From Candidatus Avoscillospira avistercoris (GTDB lineage Bacteria > Bacillota > Clostridia > Oscillospirales > Oscillospiraceae): a DNA stretch of 63,536 nt. Made by a program: the position numbers and the translations under genes. This document shows positions 1 through 7,977 of the stretch, one piece after another (positions within the stretch are counted from its first letter, which is position 1; the number at the start of each line of letters is the position of its first letter). The notes beneath the pieces are model-generated. The model was not told the origin of the DNA. It saw only the letters and a list, made by a program, of their open reading frames with translations, and did no database searches. The stretch covers positions 1 to 63,536 of the forward strand of contig DVJJ01000051.1 of the NCBI GenBank assembly GCA_018716875.1. The letters run 5' to 3'.

Positions 1-34
1 CCCACGGAAGCGGCGCTCCGCGGGCCATAGAATG

Positions 35-63
35 ACTATATAAAATAAAAGAGACGATGTCAA
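35..63 (-). promoter_or_regulatory. SigA-type promoter reading out of the left edge
   Basis: On the minus strand a TTGACA box and a TATAGT box are separated by exactly 17 bases. The promoter points leftward, away from the pseudouridine synthase gene, so it probably drives a gene beyond the window. The first transcribed bases would include a GC-rich inverted repeat near positions 10-24. The target gene cannot be seen. Confidence 0.55.
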
Positions 64-88
64 CGAAAATCGACGGATTTCGCGGTGC

Positions 89-1054
89 TTACCATGTATA
101 ACCTGGGAAATACTGTTCCACAAAATCCACATTCTCCACCTGGAACGTCTTTCCGTCCAGATGGGCAAGGCAGCCGGCGTCGGTGGTGAAGGAGAACGTC
201 AGCTTATAGGAGTAGAGGGCTTGGAATTTTCGGTCGTACCGCTTGTCCAGCTTCCCATACTTGCCGTCACCCAGGAGCGGGTGCCCGGCGGCGGCCATTT
301 GGGCGCGGATTTGATGGGTCCGACCGGTGATCAGCTCGCACTCCACCAGGGACAGGCCGTTGCGGGTACACAGGGTTTTGTAACAGGTCACCGACGTTTT
401 GGAGCCGGGCTGGGGCGTCTTCGTCACATAGACGCGATTTTTGGCGGCGTCCTTGAAAATGTAGCCCTCCAGTTTGTCCTCCGGCGGCTTGGGCGTACCG
501 TGGACGATGCAGAGATATCGCTTGTCCAGCTCCCGGTCCCGGATTTTCTGATTGAGAATCCGCAGGGCCTCGGCGGTCTTGGCGGCGATGACGATGCCGC
601 CGGTGTTCCGGTCGATGCGGTTGCACAGGGCGGGCGTAAAACTGTTTTCCTCCCGGGGACGCCACTCCCGCTTGGCGTAGAGGTACGCCTGGATGTGGTC
701 AATGAGGGTCTTGCCGTATTCTGCGCCGTCGTGGGGGTGAACCGCTTGTCCGGGCTTTTTGTCCACCAGCAGAATGTGTTCATCCTCATAGACAATGTGC
801 AGCTTGGGGGTGGAAACGGTCAAATACGCATTTTCCGCTTTGGGGGTTTCAAAAAACTCGTCGTTAATATATAATTGTAATACGTTGCCCTCCACCAATC
901 GGGTGTCGCGGCTGGCGCCCTTGCCGTTGACTTTGATCCGCTTGAGACGGATGTATTTCTGTAACAGACTGGCCGGCAGAAGGGGAACGGATTTGGCCAC
1001 GAAGCGGTCCAGCCGTTGGCCGGCGTCGTTGCGTCCGATGTGCAGTTCTTTCAT
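89..1054 (-). CDS. RluA-family 23S rRNA pseudouridine synthase (RluC/RluD-like)
   Basis: Predicted to isomerise uridine to pseudouridine in structured RNA, most likely 23S rRNA. An N-terminal S4 RNA-binding domain spans about residues 13-62. The catalytic domain has the family motif 'NRIDRNTGG', placing the catalytic aspartate at D148, and the later 'GRTHQIRAQMAAAGHPLLGD' block. The 321 aa length is normal for S4-containing RluA members. The ATG is preceded by GGAGG. It is transcribed divergently from DUF177-rpmF. Which uridine is modified cannot be decided from sequence, so no symbol is given. Confidence 0.9.
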   Translation of the reverse strand: MKELHIGRNDAGQRLDRFVAKSVPLLPASLLQKYIRLKRIKVNGKGASRDTRLVEGNVLQLYINDEFFETPKAENAYLTVSTPKLHIVYEDEHILLVDKKPGQAVHPHDGAEYGKTLIDHIQAYLYAKREWRPREENSFTPALCNRIDRNTGGIVIAAKTAEALRILNQKIRDRELDKRYLCIVHGTPKPPEDKLEGYIFKDAAKNRVYVTKTPQPGSKTSVTCYKTLCTRNGLSLVECELITGRTHQIRAQMAAAGHPLLGDGKYGKLDKRYDRKFQALYSYKLTFSFTTDAGCLAHLDGKTFQVENVDFVEQYFPGYTW

Positions 1055-1084
1055 AGTGTGCCTCCGTTTTTGGTTCGTACTCCC

Positions 1085-1113
1085 ATCATGTACGGTGGAA
1101 CGGGGAATGTCAA
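1085..1113 (-). promoter_or_regulatory. Promoter for the pseudouridine synthase
   Basis: Minus strand TTGACA, 17-base spacer, CATGAT, about 30 bases upstream of the RluA-family start codon. The -35 box is perfect; the -10 box is weak at its first positions. Confidence 0.5.
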
Positions 1114-1155
1114 GGGGCCGGAATCATATTTTTTAAATTTTTTGTAAAAAAGGGT

Positions 1156-1184
1156 TTGACAATTCCGGGAACATACTATACAAT
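1156..1184 (+). promoter_or_regulatory. Promoter for DUF177-rpmF
   Basis: TTGACA, 17-base spacer, TACAAT. This is a near-consensus housekeeping promoter that would start transcription about 28 bases upstream of the DUF177 start codon. It is arranged back to back with the minus-strand promoter of the pseudouridine synthase. Confidence 0.8.
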
Positions 1185-1219
1185 ATATCCTGCACGACTA
1201 ATGGAGTGGGTGAACGCAT

Positions 1220-1717
1220 ATGCTGCTAGGATTGTCCAAGATCATCGACTGCCCCGGTGGCATCGTTCCGTTTGAAATGACACTGGATTTGCGCGAAGAA
1301 ACCTTCGGCGGCGGACGGCCGGTTACGGAGCCGGTACGCTGTACCGGACAGGTTCGCAACACAGCTGGTGTCCTGGTTCTCACCGGCACCCTGGAAACGC
1401 GGCTCAACGGCACTTGCGACCGCTGCGCCACGGAGTTTTCCCGGGAGGTGCGGTTCCCTGTGGAGGCCATTCTGGTCCGGGAGCTGGCCGACGAGGACAA
1501 CGCCGACGAGTGGACGTTCCTGCTGGACGGCGATAACGCCGACCTGGACGACATTATGACTACGGCCTTTGTGTTGTCCATGGATTCCAAGCTCCTGTGC
1601 AGCGAGGACTGTAAAGGACTTTGCGCCAAATGCGGCAAGAACCTCAACGAGGGGCCTTGCCAGTGCAAACCCGATGTGGATCCACGCTTTGCTGCATTGC
1701 AGCAGCTTTTACAATAA
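1220..1717 (+). CDS. DUF177 / YceD-family protein linked to 23S rRNA accumulation
   Basis: A 165 aa DUF177 (YceD) protein. The family almost always sits directly upstream of rpmF, as here, and has been linked to large-subunit rRNA accumulation in E. coli and plants. Visible features are a central CDRC motif (C66, C69) and a C-terminal cysteine cluster (C127, C131, C135, C138, C147, C149) that looks like a zinc site. The start at 1220 has a purine-rich GGAGTGGGTG upstream. No enzymatic motif is seen. The molecular role is inferred from neighbourhood and family only. Confidence 0.88.
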   Translation: MLLGLSKIIDCPGGIVPFEMTLDLREETFGGGRPVTEPVRCTGQVRNTAGVLVLTGTLETRLNGTCDRCATEFSREVRFPVEAILVRELADEDNADEWTFLLDGDNADLDDIMTTAFVLSMDSKLLCSEDCKGLCAKCGKNLNEGPCQCKPDVDPRFAALQQLLQ

Positions 1718-1764
1718 TTTACAAGCCCATGCCGAAAGGCATTTAGACCAAGGAGGTGTCACAA

Positions 1765-1950
1765 ATGGCTGTACCCAAGTGTAAAGTTTCCAAGGCAAGA
1801 CGCGACAAGAGACGCAACTCTCACTGGAAGATTTCCATCCCCGGCGTAGTCGCTTGCCCCAAGTGCGGCGCTCCCCGTCTGCCCCACAGAGCATGCAAGG
1901 CTTGCGGAACATACAACGGACGTGAAGTCGTTGCTGTCGAGGCGAAGTAA
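1765..1950 (+). CDS. rpmF: 50S ribosomal protein L32
   Basis: A 61 aa basic protein of the large ribosomal subunit. The N-terminus '[17 protein letters not shown]' is diagnostic of L32, followed by a zinc ribbon with CPKC and CKAC pairs. The ORF track begins at a GTG at 1756, but that GTG lies inside the AGGAGGTG ribosome binding site, so the ATG at 1765 is the real start. It is cotranscribed with the DUF177 gene, 47 bases downstream of it. Confidence 0.96.
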   Translation: MAVPKCKVSKARRDKRRNSHWKISIPGVVACPKCGAPRLPHRACKACGTYNGREVVAVEAK

Positions 1951-1970
1951 GTCCCAATGCAAAGAAACTA

Positions 1971-2003
1971 AGAGGCCGGTCCTTGGATCTGCCTCTTTTT
2001 CTT
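1971..2003 (+). terminator. Intrinsic terminator after rpmF
   Basis: AGAGGC pairs with GCCTCT across a 14-base loop and is followed by TTTTTCTTTT. The stem is short and the loop is long, so termination may be partial. Confidence 0.5.
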
Positions 2004-2034
2004 TTGCCTTCGACAGATATCGAGGGCCTTCCGG

Positions 2035-2063
2035 TTGACCCATCCGGCGGCCTGTGTCATAAT
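2035..2063 (+). promoter_or_regulatory. Promoter for der-plsY-gpsA
   Basis: TTGACC, 17-base spacer, CATAAT. The TTG of the -35 box is what the ORF track used as an upstream start for der. That supports starting der at the later ATG, because the upstream codons would mostly lie before the transcription start. Confidence 0.65.
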
Positions 2064-2124
2064 AATAGAAGCAGCGCCGTCCTCCGAGACAGCGCGTTAC
2101 GGAACCCTATTAGGAGGTGTCTGC

Positions 2125-3453
2125 ATGGCAAAGCCCATTGTAGCCATTGTGGGCCGGCCCAACGTGGGCAAGTCCCTGTTATTCAATAAACTGACCGGCC
2201 GCCGGACGGCCATCGTGGAAGACACGCCCGGCGTCACCCGGGACCGTCTTTACGGCGACTGCGAGTGGAACGGCCGGACCTTTTCTCTGGTGGATACCGG
2301 CGGCATCGAGCCGGGCACCGACAGCGAGATGCTGCAGTTCATGCGCCGTCAAGCGGAGATCGCCATTGAGACGGCGGATGTCATCATTATGGTCACCGAT
2401 GTGACCGTGGGCCTCACCGCCGCCGACAGCGCCGTGGGCTCCATGTTGCAGCGCTCCAAAAAGCCTGTGGTTTTGGCCGTCAACAAATGCGACAGCGTGG
2501 GACAGGTCAACGCCGACGTCTACGAGTTCTACGCCCTGGGCCTGGGTGATCCCATCGAGGTTTCCGCCGTCCACGGCCACGGTACTGGTGATTTGCTGGA
2601 CGCCTGTGTGGCTGCCTTCCCCGAGGAAGTGGAGGAGGAAGAGGACGAGGACGTCATCAAGGTGGCCATCATCGGCAAGCCCAACGTGGGTAAGTCCAGT
2701 CTGCTCAATCGCATCCTGGGCGAAGAGCGTGTGATTGTGTCCAATGTGGCTGGTACTACCCGCGATGCCATTGACAGCTATTTTGAAAACGAGCACGGCA
2801 AGTATCTGTTTATTGACACCGCCGGTATGCGCCGGAAGTCCAAGGTGGACGACGCCATTGAGCGGTACAGCAACCTGCGGACCGTCAGCGCCATCGAGCG
2901 GGCCGACGTGTGCTTGATTCTGGTGGATGCCCAGGAGGGTGTCACCGACCAGGACACAAAAATTGCCGGTCTGGCCCATGAGGCCGGTAAGGCCAGCATC
3001 ATCGTGGTCAACAAGTGGGACGCCGTGGAGAAGGACACCAACACCATGGCCAAGATGACCGAGGAAGTCCGCCGGGATCTGGCCTATATGACCTATGCAC
3101 CGGTGGTGTTCCTGTCGGCCCTGACAGGCCAGCGGGTGGACCGGATTTTTGAGGAGATCAACGCTGTGTCCAACGCCGCCGCCATGCGCATTACCACCGG
3201 AATGCTCAATAACATTCTGGAGGACGCCATGGCTCGGGTGCAGCCGCCGTCAGACAAGGGCCGCCGCCTGAAGATTTACTATATGACCCAGGCCGGTGTC
3301 AAGCCGCCCCACTTTATCATCTTCTGTAATGACGCCCGGCTATTCCACTTCTCCTATCAGCGGTATCTGGAAAATCAGATTCGATCCGTGTTTGGCCTGG
3401 TGGGCACGCCGGTGCGTATCACCATCCGGCAGAAAGGGGATAAGGAGGGATGA
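2125..3453 (+). CDS. der: Ribosome biogenesis GTPase Der (EngA)
   Basis: A 442 aa tandem-G-domain GTPase required for 50S assembly. The first G domain has GRPNVGKS at residues 10-17, DTPGVTRD, DTGGIEPG and NKCD. The second, from about residue 180, has GKPNVGKSS, DTAGMRR and NKWD. A KH-like domain fills the C-terminus. The start is the ATG at 2125 after AGGAGGTGTCTGC, 30 codons inside the ORF given in the track. In the first P-loop the residue after GKS is leucine where threonine is usual; the Mg-binding serine is intact. It overlaps plsY by 4 bases. Confidence 0.96.
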   Translation: MAKPIVAIVGRPNVGKSLLFNKLTGRRTAIVEDTPGVTRDRLYGDCEWNGRTFSLVDTGGIEPGTDSEMLQFMRRQAEIAIETADVIIMVTDVTVGLTAADSAVGSMLQRSKKPVVLAVNKCDSVGQVNADVYEFYALGLGDPIEVSAVHGHGTGDLLDACVAAFPEEVEEEEDEDVIKVAIIGKPNVGKSSLLNRILGEERVIVSNVAGTTRDAIDSYFENEHGKYLFIDTAGMRRKSKVDDAIERYSNLRTVSAIERADVCLILVDAQEGVTDQDTKIAGLAHEAGKASIIVVNKWDAVEKDTNTMAKMTEEVRRDLAYMTYAPVVFLSALTGQRVDRIFEEINAVSNAAAMRITTGMLNNILEDAMARVQPPSDKGRRLKIYYMTQAGVKPPHFIIFCNDARLFHFSYQRYLENQIRSVFGLVGTPVRITIRQKGDKEG

Positions 3454-4082
3454 GCTTGTTCTGGCTGTTCTTTGCAATCACGGCGGTTGCGGGATACCTG
3501 CTGGGCAATCTCAACGGCGCCATTCTGATTTCCCGTCTGGTCATGAAGGAGGATGTCCGCACCAAAGGCAGCGGCAATGCGGGCCTGACCAACTTCCACC
3601 GCACCTACGGCGGCCTGTCCACCTTTTTGGTGCTGGGCATCGATGTGGTCAAGGCGGTGGCGGCGTCGCTCCTGGGCACCTGGCTCCTGGGACGGTTTGG
3701 ATATGCGGACCTGGGCCGGATGCTGGGCGGATTCTGCGCGGTTTTGGGTCATATGTTTCCCATTGCGTTCCAGTTCCGCGGCGGTAAGGGCATTCTCAGC
3801 GCCGCCACATTGGCGGCCATGATGGACTGGCGGCTCTTTCTGGCGTTGCTGGTGCTGTTTGTCATCGTGGTCTACTTTACCAAATATGTTTCTTTGGGCT
3901 CCTGCCTGGGTGCGGTCCTGTTTGTCCCGGCTTTCTTTATTCTCTATCCGGGCCAGTGGGCCATTATTGCCCAGGCGGTGGTGCTGGCGGCACTGGTGCT
4001 CTACAAGCACCGGAGTAATATCCGCAGACTACTCAAAGGGGAGGAGAACAAGCTCTCTTTCCACAGAAAACAAAAAAGCTGA
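3450..4082 (+). CDS. plsY: Acyl-phosphate:glycerol-3-phosphate acyltransferase PlsY
   Basis: A polytopic membrane enzyme (210 aa, about five hydrophobic segments) that transfers the acyl group of acyl-phosphate to glycerol 3-phosphate, the first step of phospholipid synthesis. The family signature appears as 'GSGNAGLTNFHRT', and a second conserved loop contains 'FRGGKG'. It overlaps der (ATGA) and precedes gpsA, which supplies its substrate, so the neighbours form a functional pair. Confidence 0.93.
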   Translation: MSLFWLFFAITAVAGYLLGNLNGAILISRLVMKEDVRTKGSGNAGLTNFHRTYGGLSTFLVLGIDVVKAVAASLLGTWLLGRFGYADLGRMLGGFCAVLGHMFPIAFQFRGGKGILSAATLAAMMDWRLFLALLVLFVIVVYFTKYVSLGSCLGAVLFVPAFFILYPGQWAIIAQAVVLAALVLYKHRSNIRRLLKGEENKLSFHRKQKS

Positions 4083-4109
4083 CTGTGTTGATTCAAGGAG
4101 GCGACGGAT

Positions 4110-5105
4110 ATGGAAATTGCAGTGGTAGGCAGCGGCGGCTGGGGTACGGCTCTGGCACGGCTGCTGGTAAAAAACGGACATGAGGTTACCTTGTGGTCGT
4201 TCCATGCGCAGCAGACCAAGGCGTTGTCAGAGAACCGGGAGAACCGTCTGCTTGAGGGCGTGACGCTGCCGGATATGCACTTTACCAGCGACCCGGCCTG
4301 TGTGGCAGGGAAGCAGATGGTGGTCATGGCGTCGCCGTCCTTTGCCGTGCGTGCCACGGCGGAACGGATAGCGCCCTATCTGCGGGAAGACGCGGTGCTG
4401 GTCTCCGTGTCCAAGGGCATTGAAGCCGGCACGTCCAAGCGGCTCAGCGAGATTCTCCGAGAGGTCACAGGCCGGACGGTGGCGGTGCTCTGCGGTCCGT
4501 CTCACGCCGAGGAGGTGGCACGGGATATCCCCACGGGCTGTGTGGCAGCCTGTGAAGACATTGCTGTGGCAGAGATGGTGCAGGAAGTCTTTATGAATGA
4601 GCGGTTCCGGGTCTACGCCAGTACCGACGTGGTGGGCGTGGAGTTGGGCGCGGCATTGAAAAACGTCATTGCCCTCTGCGCCGGTATCTCCGACGGTATG
4701 GGCTTTGGCGACAACACCAAGGCGCTGCTGATGACCCGCGGTTTGACGGAAGTGGCCCGCCTGGGTGTGGCCATGGGCGGCAAAAAGGAGACCTTTGCCG
4801 GATTGGCTGGCGTGGGCGATCTGATTGTCACCTGCACGTCCATGCACTCCCGCAACCGCCGGGCCGGTATTCTTATCGGCCAGGGCAAGAGTGTCCAAGC
4901 GGCTATGGAAGAGGTGGGCGCTGTGGTGGAGGGCTACTATGCCGCCAAATCCGCCTATGAACTGGCGGAAAAGGCCCATGTGGAGATGCCCATTGTCCGG
5001 CAGGCGTATGCCACCCTTTACGAGGGCTGCGACCCCGGCGAGGCCTTGCATGCTCTGATGGGCCGCGAAAAACGTCATGAATTTGAAGATGCTGGCTGGA
5101 ATTGA
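4110..5105 (+). CDS. gpsA: NAD(P)-dependent glycerol-3-phosphate dehydrogenase
   Basis: Reduces dihydroxyacetone phosphate to sn-glycerol 3-phosphate for phospholipid synthesis. It is 331 aa, the usual length. The Rossmann motif 'VGSGGWGT' is at residues 6-13 and the catalytic lysine is K184 in 'AALKNVIALCAG'. A GGAGG lies 9 bases before the ATG. It follows plsY by 27 bases in the same operon. Confidence 0.96.
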   Translation: MEIAVVGSGGWGTALARLLVKNGHEVTLWSFHAQQTKALSENRENRLLEGVTLPDMHFTSDPACVAGKQMVVMASPSFAVRATAERIAPYLREDAVLVSVSKGIEAGTSKRLSEILREVTGRTVAVLCGPSHAEEVARDIPTGCVAACEDIAVAEMVQEVFMNERFRVYASTDVVGVELGAALKNVIALCAGISDGMGFGDNTKALLMTRGLTEVARLGVAMGGKKETFAGLAGVGDLIVTCTSMHSRNRRAGILIGQGKSVQAAMEEVGAVVEGYYAAKSAYELAEKAHVEMPIVRQAYATLYEGCDPGEALHALMGREKRHEFEDAGWN

Positions 5106-5130
5106 CAAATGATTGTGATTTTTGTACGAT
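5102..5130 (+). promoter_or_regulatory. Upstream promoter of the membrane protein-HD pair
   Basis: TTGACA, 17-base spacer, TACGAT. The -35 box overlaps the gpsA stop codon. A second candidate lies 65 bases further down, so the leader may have two starts. Confidence 0.5.
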
Positions 5131-5166
5131 TGAAAGATTAAATTTTGTTTAAGATTCTAATTATTA

Positions 5167-5195
5167 TTGTAAATCGCACAAAGATGCGCTATACT
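5167..5195 (+). promoter_or_regulatory. Downstream promoter of the membrane protein-HD pair
   Basis: TTGTAA, 17-base spacer, TATACT, in an AT-rich gap after gpsA. It would start transcription about 60 bases before the membrane protein gene. Confidence 0.6.
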
Positions 5196-5264
5196 AATGA
5201 CACAAAATCCTAGGGGCGGTAGCGCTGGTTCTCTGCCTGCTGCCCGTCATAAAAGGTGATAAAA

Positions 5265-5837
5265 TTGAGGACCATGTTTTATCCGGAGGCCGTGTCGCTC
5301 TCGGTACTGATCAACGTGTTCTTTCTTTACAGCTTTTTGGGATGGCTTATGGAGTGCATCGTCATTCGCCGGGAAAAGGGCCATTGGGAAAACCGCGGCT
5401 TTGCCCACAGTCCCTTCTGCATTATCTACGGCTTCGGCTCCATGCTGGGCTATGCGGCACTGAACCCGTTGGCAGATAATCTGGTGCTGCTGTTTTTTGT
5501 CGGCGCTCTGACGGCTACCGGCTTTGAGTATCTGGTGGGCCGGGCCATGCAGCGGTTGTTCGGTGACTTCTGGTGGGACTATTCGGAGAAGAAATTCAAC
5601 TATAAGGGTATCCTCTGCCTGGAGAGCACCATGGGTTGGGGACTGCTGGCGCTGTTTGTGATTCTGTTTTTGCATAAAACGGTGTTCTGGCTGGTACTCC
5701 GCCTGTCGGACCGGACCAGCTGGTGGCTGTCCTGCGGACTCAGCGTAATCTATCTGGTGGATTTCATTGTCAGTGCCAAGAAGGCACGCCGGGAGTATCG
5801 CGGCGGGCTGGAGATGGAAAAGGAGGAACAGCATTGA
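5265..5837 (+). CDS. Putative CmpB-type membrane protein (PF06541 ABC transporter permease-like)
   Basis: About 190 aa with four to five hydrophobic segments and the family block 'SFLGWLMECIVIRREKG' near the N-terminus, then 'YGFGSMLGY' and 'EYLVGRAMQRLFGDFWWDYS'. These match the PF06541 family, named ABC permease-like but of unproven function. The start is uncertain: GTG 5256, TTG 5265 and ATG 5274 are all in frame. TTG 5265 is chosen because AAAGGTGAT, an extended match to the 16S tail, sits just ahead of it. It overlaps the next gene by 4 bases. Confidence 0.7.
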   Translation: MRTMFYPEAVSLSVLINVFFLYSFLGWLMECIVIRREKGHWENRGFAHSPFCIIYGFGSMLGYAALNPLADNLVLLFFVGALTATGFEYLVGRAMQRLFGDFWWDYSEKKFNYKGILCLESTMGWGLLALFVILFLHKTVFWLVLRLSDRTSWWLSCGLSVIYLVDFIVSAKKARREYRGGLEMEKEEQH

Positions 5838-6319
5838 GCGTACGGTTGCCCCAGGATCCCCAGTACTGCGCTGCCATTGCCGACCTGTGGGAGCATGAAG
5901 CGGTGCAGTCCATGGCGCAGTTTATGCAGCACGGCACCACCAGCTGCCTGCACCACTGTGTCAACGTGTCCTATCTCAGCTATTGCTATTGCCGGGACCG
6001 GGGACTGGACGCCCGGGCAGCGGCCCGGGGCGGGCTTCTGCATGACCTGTTCCTGTATGACTGGCATACTTACCGCCCGGCCAAGGGCGAATTGCTCCAC
6101 GGCTTTGAGCACCCCCGCAAGGCGCTGCAAAACGCCCGGAAGTATTTTAACCTGACGCCGGTGGAAGAGGATATCATTCTGCGCCATATGTGGCCCCTGA
6201 CCCGCAATCTGCCGGCCACGGCCGAGGGCAGAGTGGTGACCATGTTTGATAAGTATGTCAGTCTTATGGAAACATTCCGCGTGCCGGTGCGGATTTCCAC
6301 GCCGCTGGCGGAACTTTGA
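5834..6319 (+). CDS. HD-domain hydrolase
   Basis: A 161 aa protein with an HD-superfamily metal site: 'LHHCVNVSYLSYCYC' provides the first histidine, 'LLHDLFLYDWH' the HD pair, and 'ILRHMWPLT' and 'VTMFDKYVS' the later ligands. Members are usually phosphohydrolases; the substrate cannot be predicted. The TTG at 5834 overlaps the stop of the upstream membrane protein and follows AGGAGGAACAGCA, so it is the likely start rather than 5723 as in the track. The pair is probably translationally coupled. A strong hairpin terminator follows. Confidence 0.78.
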   Translation: MSVRLPQDPQYCAAIADLWEHEAVQSMAQFMQHGTTSCLHHCVNVSYLSYCYCRDRGLDARAAARGGLLHDLFLYDWHTYRPAKGELLHGFEHPRKALQNARKYFNLTPVEEDIILRHMWPLTRNLPATAEGRVVTMFDKYVSLMETFRVPVRISTPLAEL

Positions 6320-6334
6320 ATCCCAATACTGTGC

Positions 6335-6364
6335 AAAAGCGGACCGCCAGGGCGGTCCGCTTTT
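6335..6364 (+). terminator. Intrinsic terminator after the HD gene
   Basis: AAAAGCGGACCGCC and GGCGGTCCGCTTTT form a perfect 14-bp stem ending in T residues. The flanking A and T tracts mean it could work in both directions. Confidence 0.88.
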
Positions 6365-6399
6365 CTGTATCGTTCCATCTGCGTTTGGCAGAGGAGGGG

Positions 6400-6434
6400 A
6401 AAAAGAAAAGCAGACCATCTTTCGATGATCTGCT
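6400..6434 (-). terminator. Intrinsic terminator of rpmB
   Basis: On the minus strand AGCAGATCATC-GAAA-GATGGTCTGCT is followed by TTTTCTTTTT. The stem has one G-T wobble and a GNRA loop. With the plus-strand hairpin at 6335 it makes a convergent pair of terminators. Confidence 0.88.
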
Positions 6435-6455
6435 TGACTGTTTGTGGGTGTGTGA

Positions 6456-6644
6456 TTACACAGCGCGCTCGACCTTGTTGGAGCGCAAGCATCTTGTACA
6501 GACGTAAACATGGCGCGGAGTACCGTCAACAATCGCCTTGACGCGCTTGACGTTGGGCTTCCACATCCGGTTGGAACGTCTGTGGGAGTGGGAAACCTTA
6601 ATTCCGAACGCAACACCCTTGCCGCAAATATCGCACTTAGCCAC
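6456..6644 (-). CDS. rpmB: 50S ribosomal protein L28
   Basis: A 62 aa large-subunit protein beginning 'MAKCDICGKGVAFG' and containing 'SHSHRRSNRMWKPN', typical of L28, with two CxxC pairs (CDIC, CTRC) of the zinc-binding form. The start is a GTG at 6644 preceded by AAGGAGGTGCAGCCA; the track ORF begins about 54 codons too early. It is monocistronic between its own promoter and terminator. Confidence 0.95.
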   Translation of the reverse strand: MAKCDICGKGVAFGIKVSHSHRRSNRMWKPNVKRVKAIVDGTPRHVYVCTRCLRSNKVERAV

Positions 6645-6696
6645 TGGCTGCACCTCCTTGCCATGAAAAAATTTAACGCTTTGACACGCAGTAAAT

Positions 6697-6725
6697 ATGT
6701 TATCAGATTTTAAGTGAAATTGCAA
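6697..6725 (-). promoter_or_regulatory. Promoter for rpmB
   Basis: Minus strand TTGCAA, 17-base spacer, TAACAT, placing the start about 45 bases upstream of the L28 GTG. Confidence 0.5.
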
Positions 6726-6769
6726 GAGTTTTTTGCAAGATTTTTGTCTTATTTTTTCAAAGGGATTGG

Positions 6770-6798
6770 TTGCGAAATAGTGTGGTACACGGTATAAT
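6770..6798 (+). promoter_or_regulatory. Promoter for hprK
   Basis: TTGCGA, 17-base spacer, perfect TATAAT. The leader before hprK is about 90 bases. Confidence 0.75.
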
Positions 6799-6896
6799 AA
6801 GAACAATCACTCCGCATGGTGAAAAAAACCGGGTTTTTGGCGGTCTGCTGTACCCGTTAAGAAGATTGTTGAGAAAATATATGAGGTGAGAAGATC

Positions 6897-7844
6897 ATGA
6901 TCCATTCTTACAGTGTTGCGCTGACGCAGCTGGTGAAGGAATTTAACTTGCGTCCCATTCATAAGGCTACCGATTATGAACAGATCAACATCACGGTGGA
7001 CGATATCAGCAGACCCGGCCTGCAGCTGGCCGGTTATTTTGACCATTTTGAACCCATGCGCTTACAGGTCATCGGTACGGTGGAGACCACCTACCTCAAC
7101 AAGCTGTCGGCCGATGAGCGCCGCAGCATCTTTGACCGGTATTTTTCCTACAAGATTCCGGCGCTGATCATTTCCCGCGATCTGGACCCCCTGCCGGAGT
7201 GTCTGGAGATGGCGGCCAAGCATGATATCACCATTTTGCAGGGCAGCGAGACTACGTCCTACATTGTCTCCAGCCTGATCTCCGCCCTGAAGGTCTATCT
7301 GGCGCCCCGCATCACCCGCCACGGCGTTCTGGTGGAGGTCTACGGCGAGGGCCTGCTGCTGTTGGGTGAAAGCGGCATTGGTAAGTCCGAGGCGGCAGTG
7401 GAGCTGCTCAAGCGCGGCCACCGGCTCATTGCCGACGATGCCGTGGAGATCAAAAAGGTTTCCTCCAAGAAATGTTTCGGCACCGCGCCGGAGCTGATCC
7501 GGCATTATATCGAGCTGCGCGGTATCGGCGTCATCAACGTGGCCAAGCTCTTCGGTATGGCTGCCGTCAAGGACAGCGCTGATATTGACCTGATTATCAA
7601 CATCGTTCCCTGGCGGGACGGCGAAGCCTATGACCGTCTGGGTCTGGAAAACCAGTATACCGATATTCTGGGCGTCAAGATTCCGTCTTTGACCATTCCC
7701 ATCACTCCGGGCCGTAACCTGGCGGTGATTCTGGAAGTGGCCGCCATGAACAATCGTCAAAAGAAGATGGGCTACAACGCCGCCGCCGAATTTACGGAGC
7801 AGATCAACAAACACTTTGATTCCTCCTTCGGCCAGAGCTTCTAA
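6897..7844 (+). CDS. hprK: HPr kinase/phosphorylase
   Basis: Phosphorylates and dephosphorylates Ser46 of HPr and so controls carbon catabolite repression in Firmicutes. It is 315 aa. The N-terminal domain occupies about residues 1-130. The P-loop 'GESGIGKS' is at 157-164 and the HprK signature appears as 'IELRGIGVINVAKLFG'. The ATG follows GAGGTGAG. A strong terminator follows, so it is expressed apart from murB. No HPr or PTS gene is in the window. Confidence 0.95.
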   Translation: MIHSYSVALTQLVKEFNLRPIHKATDYEQINITVDDISRPGLQLAGYFDHFEPMRLQVIGTVETTYLNKLSADERRSIFDRYFSYKIPALIISRDLDPLPECLEMAAKHDITILQGSETTSYIVSSLISALKVYLAPRITRHGVLVEVYGEGLLLLGESGIGKSEAAVELLKRGHRLIADDAVEIKKVSSKKCFGTAPELIRHYIELRGIGVINVAKLFGMAAVKDSADIDLIINIVPWRDGEAYDRLGLENQYTDILGVKIPSLTIPITPGRNLAVILEVAAMNNRQKKMGYNAAAEFTEQINKHFDSSFGQSF

Positions 7845-7850
7845 AAATTT

Positions 7851-7882
7851 CCGGGCGTCCGCTTGCGGATGCCCGGTTTTTG
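7851..7882 (+). terminator. Intrinsic terminator after hprK
   Basis: CCGGGCGTCCGC pairs with GCGGATGCCCGG around a TT loop, followed by TTTTTG. The stem is strong and has one internal mismatch. Confidence 0.88.
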
Positions 7883-7977
7883 TCTGCTTTGGCTATTTGC
7901 AAGGGGCCGGACATATGATATGATTATAATTCTAAGAAACCAGCGCCGCCGGAGCGGCAGAGAGGAGCCAGTGAAGT

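Noticed and set aside
7883-7977. murB promoter
   Set aside because: A TATAAT is present, but no -35 at the right spacing and no TGn; not strong enough to list.
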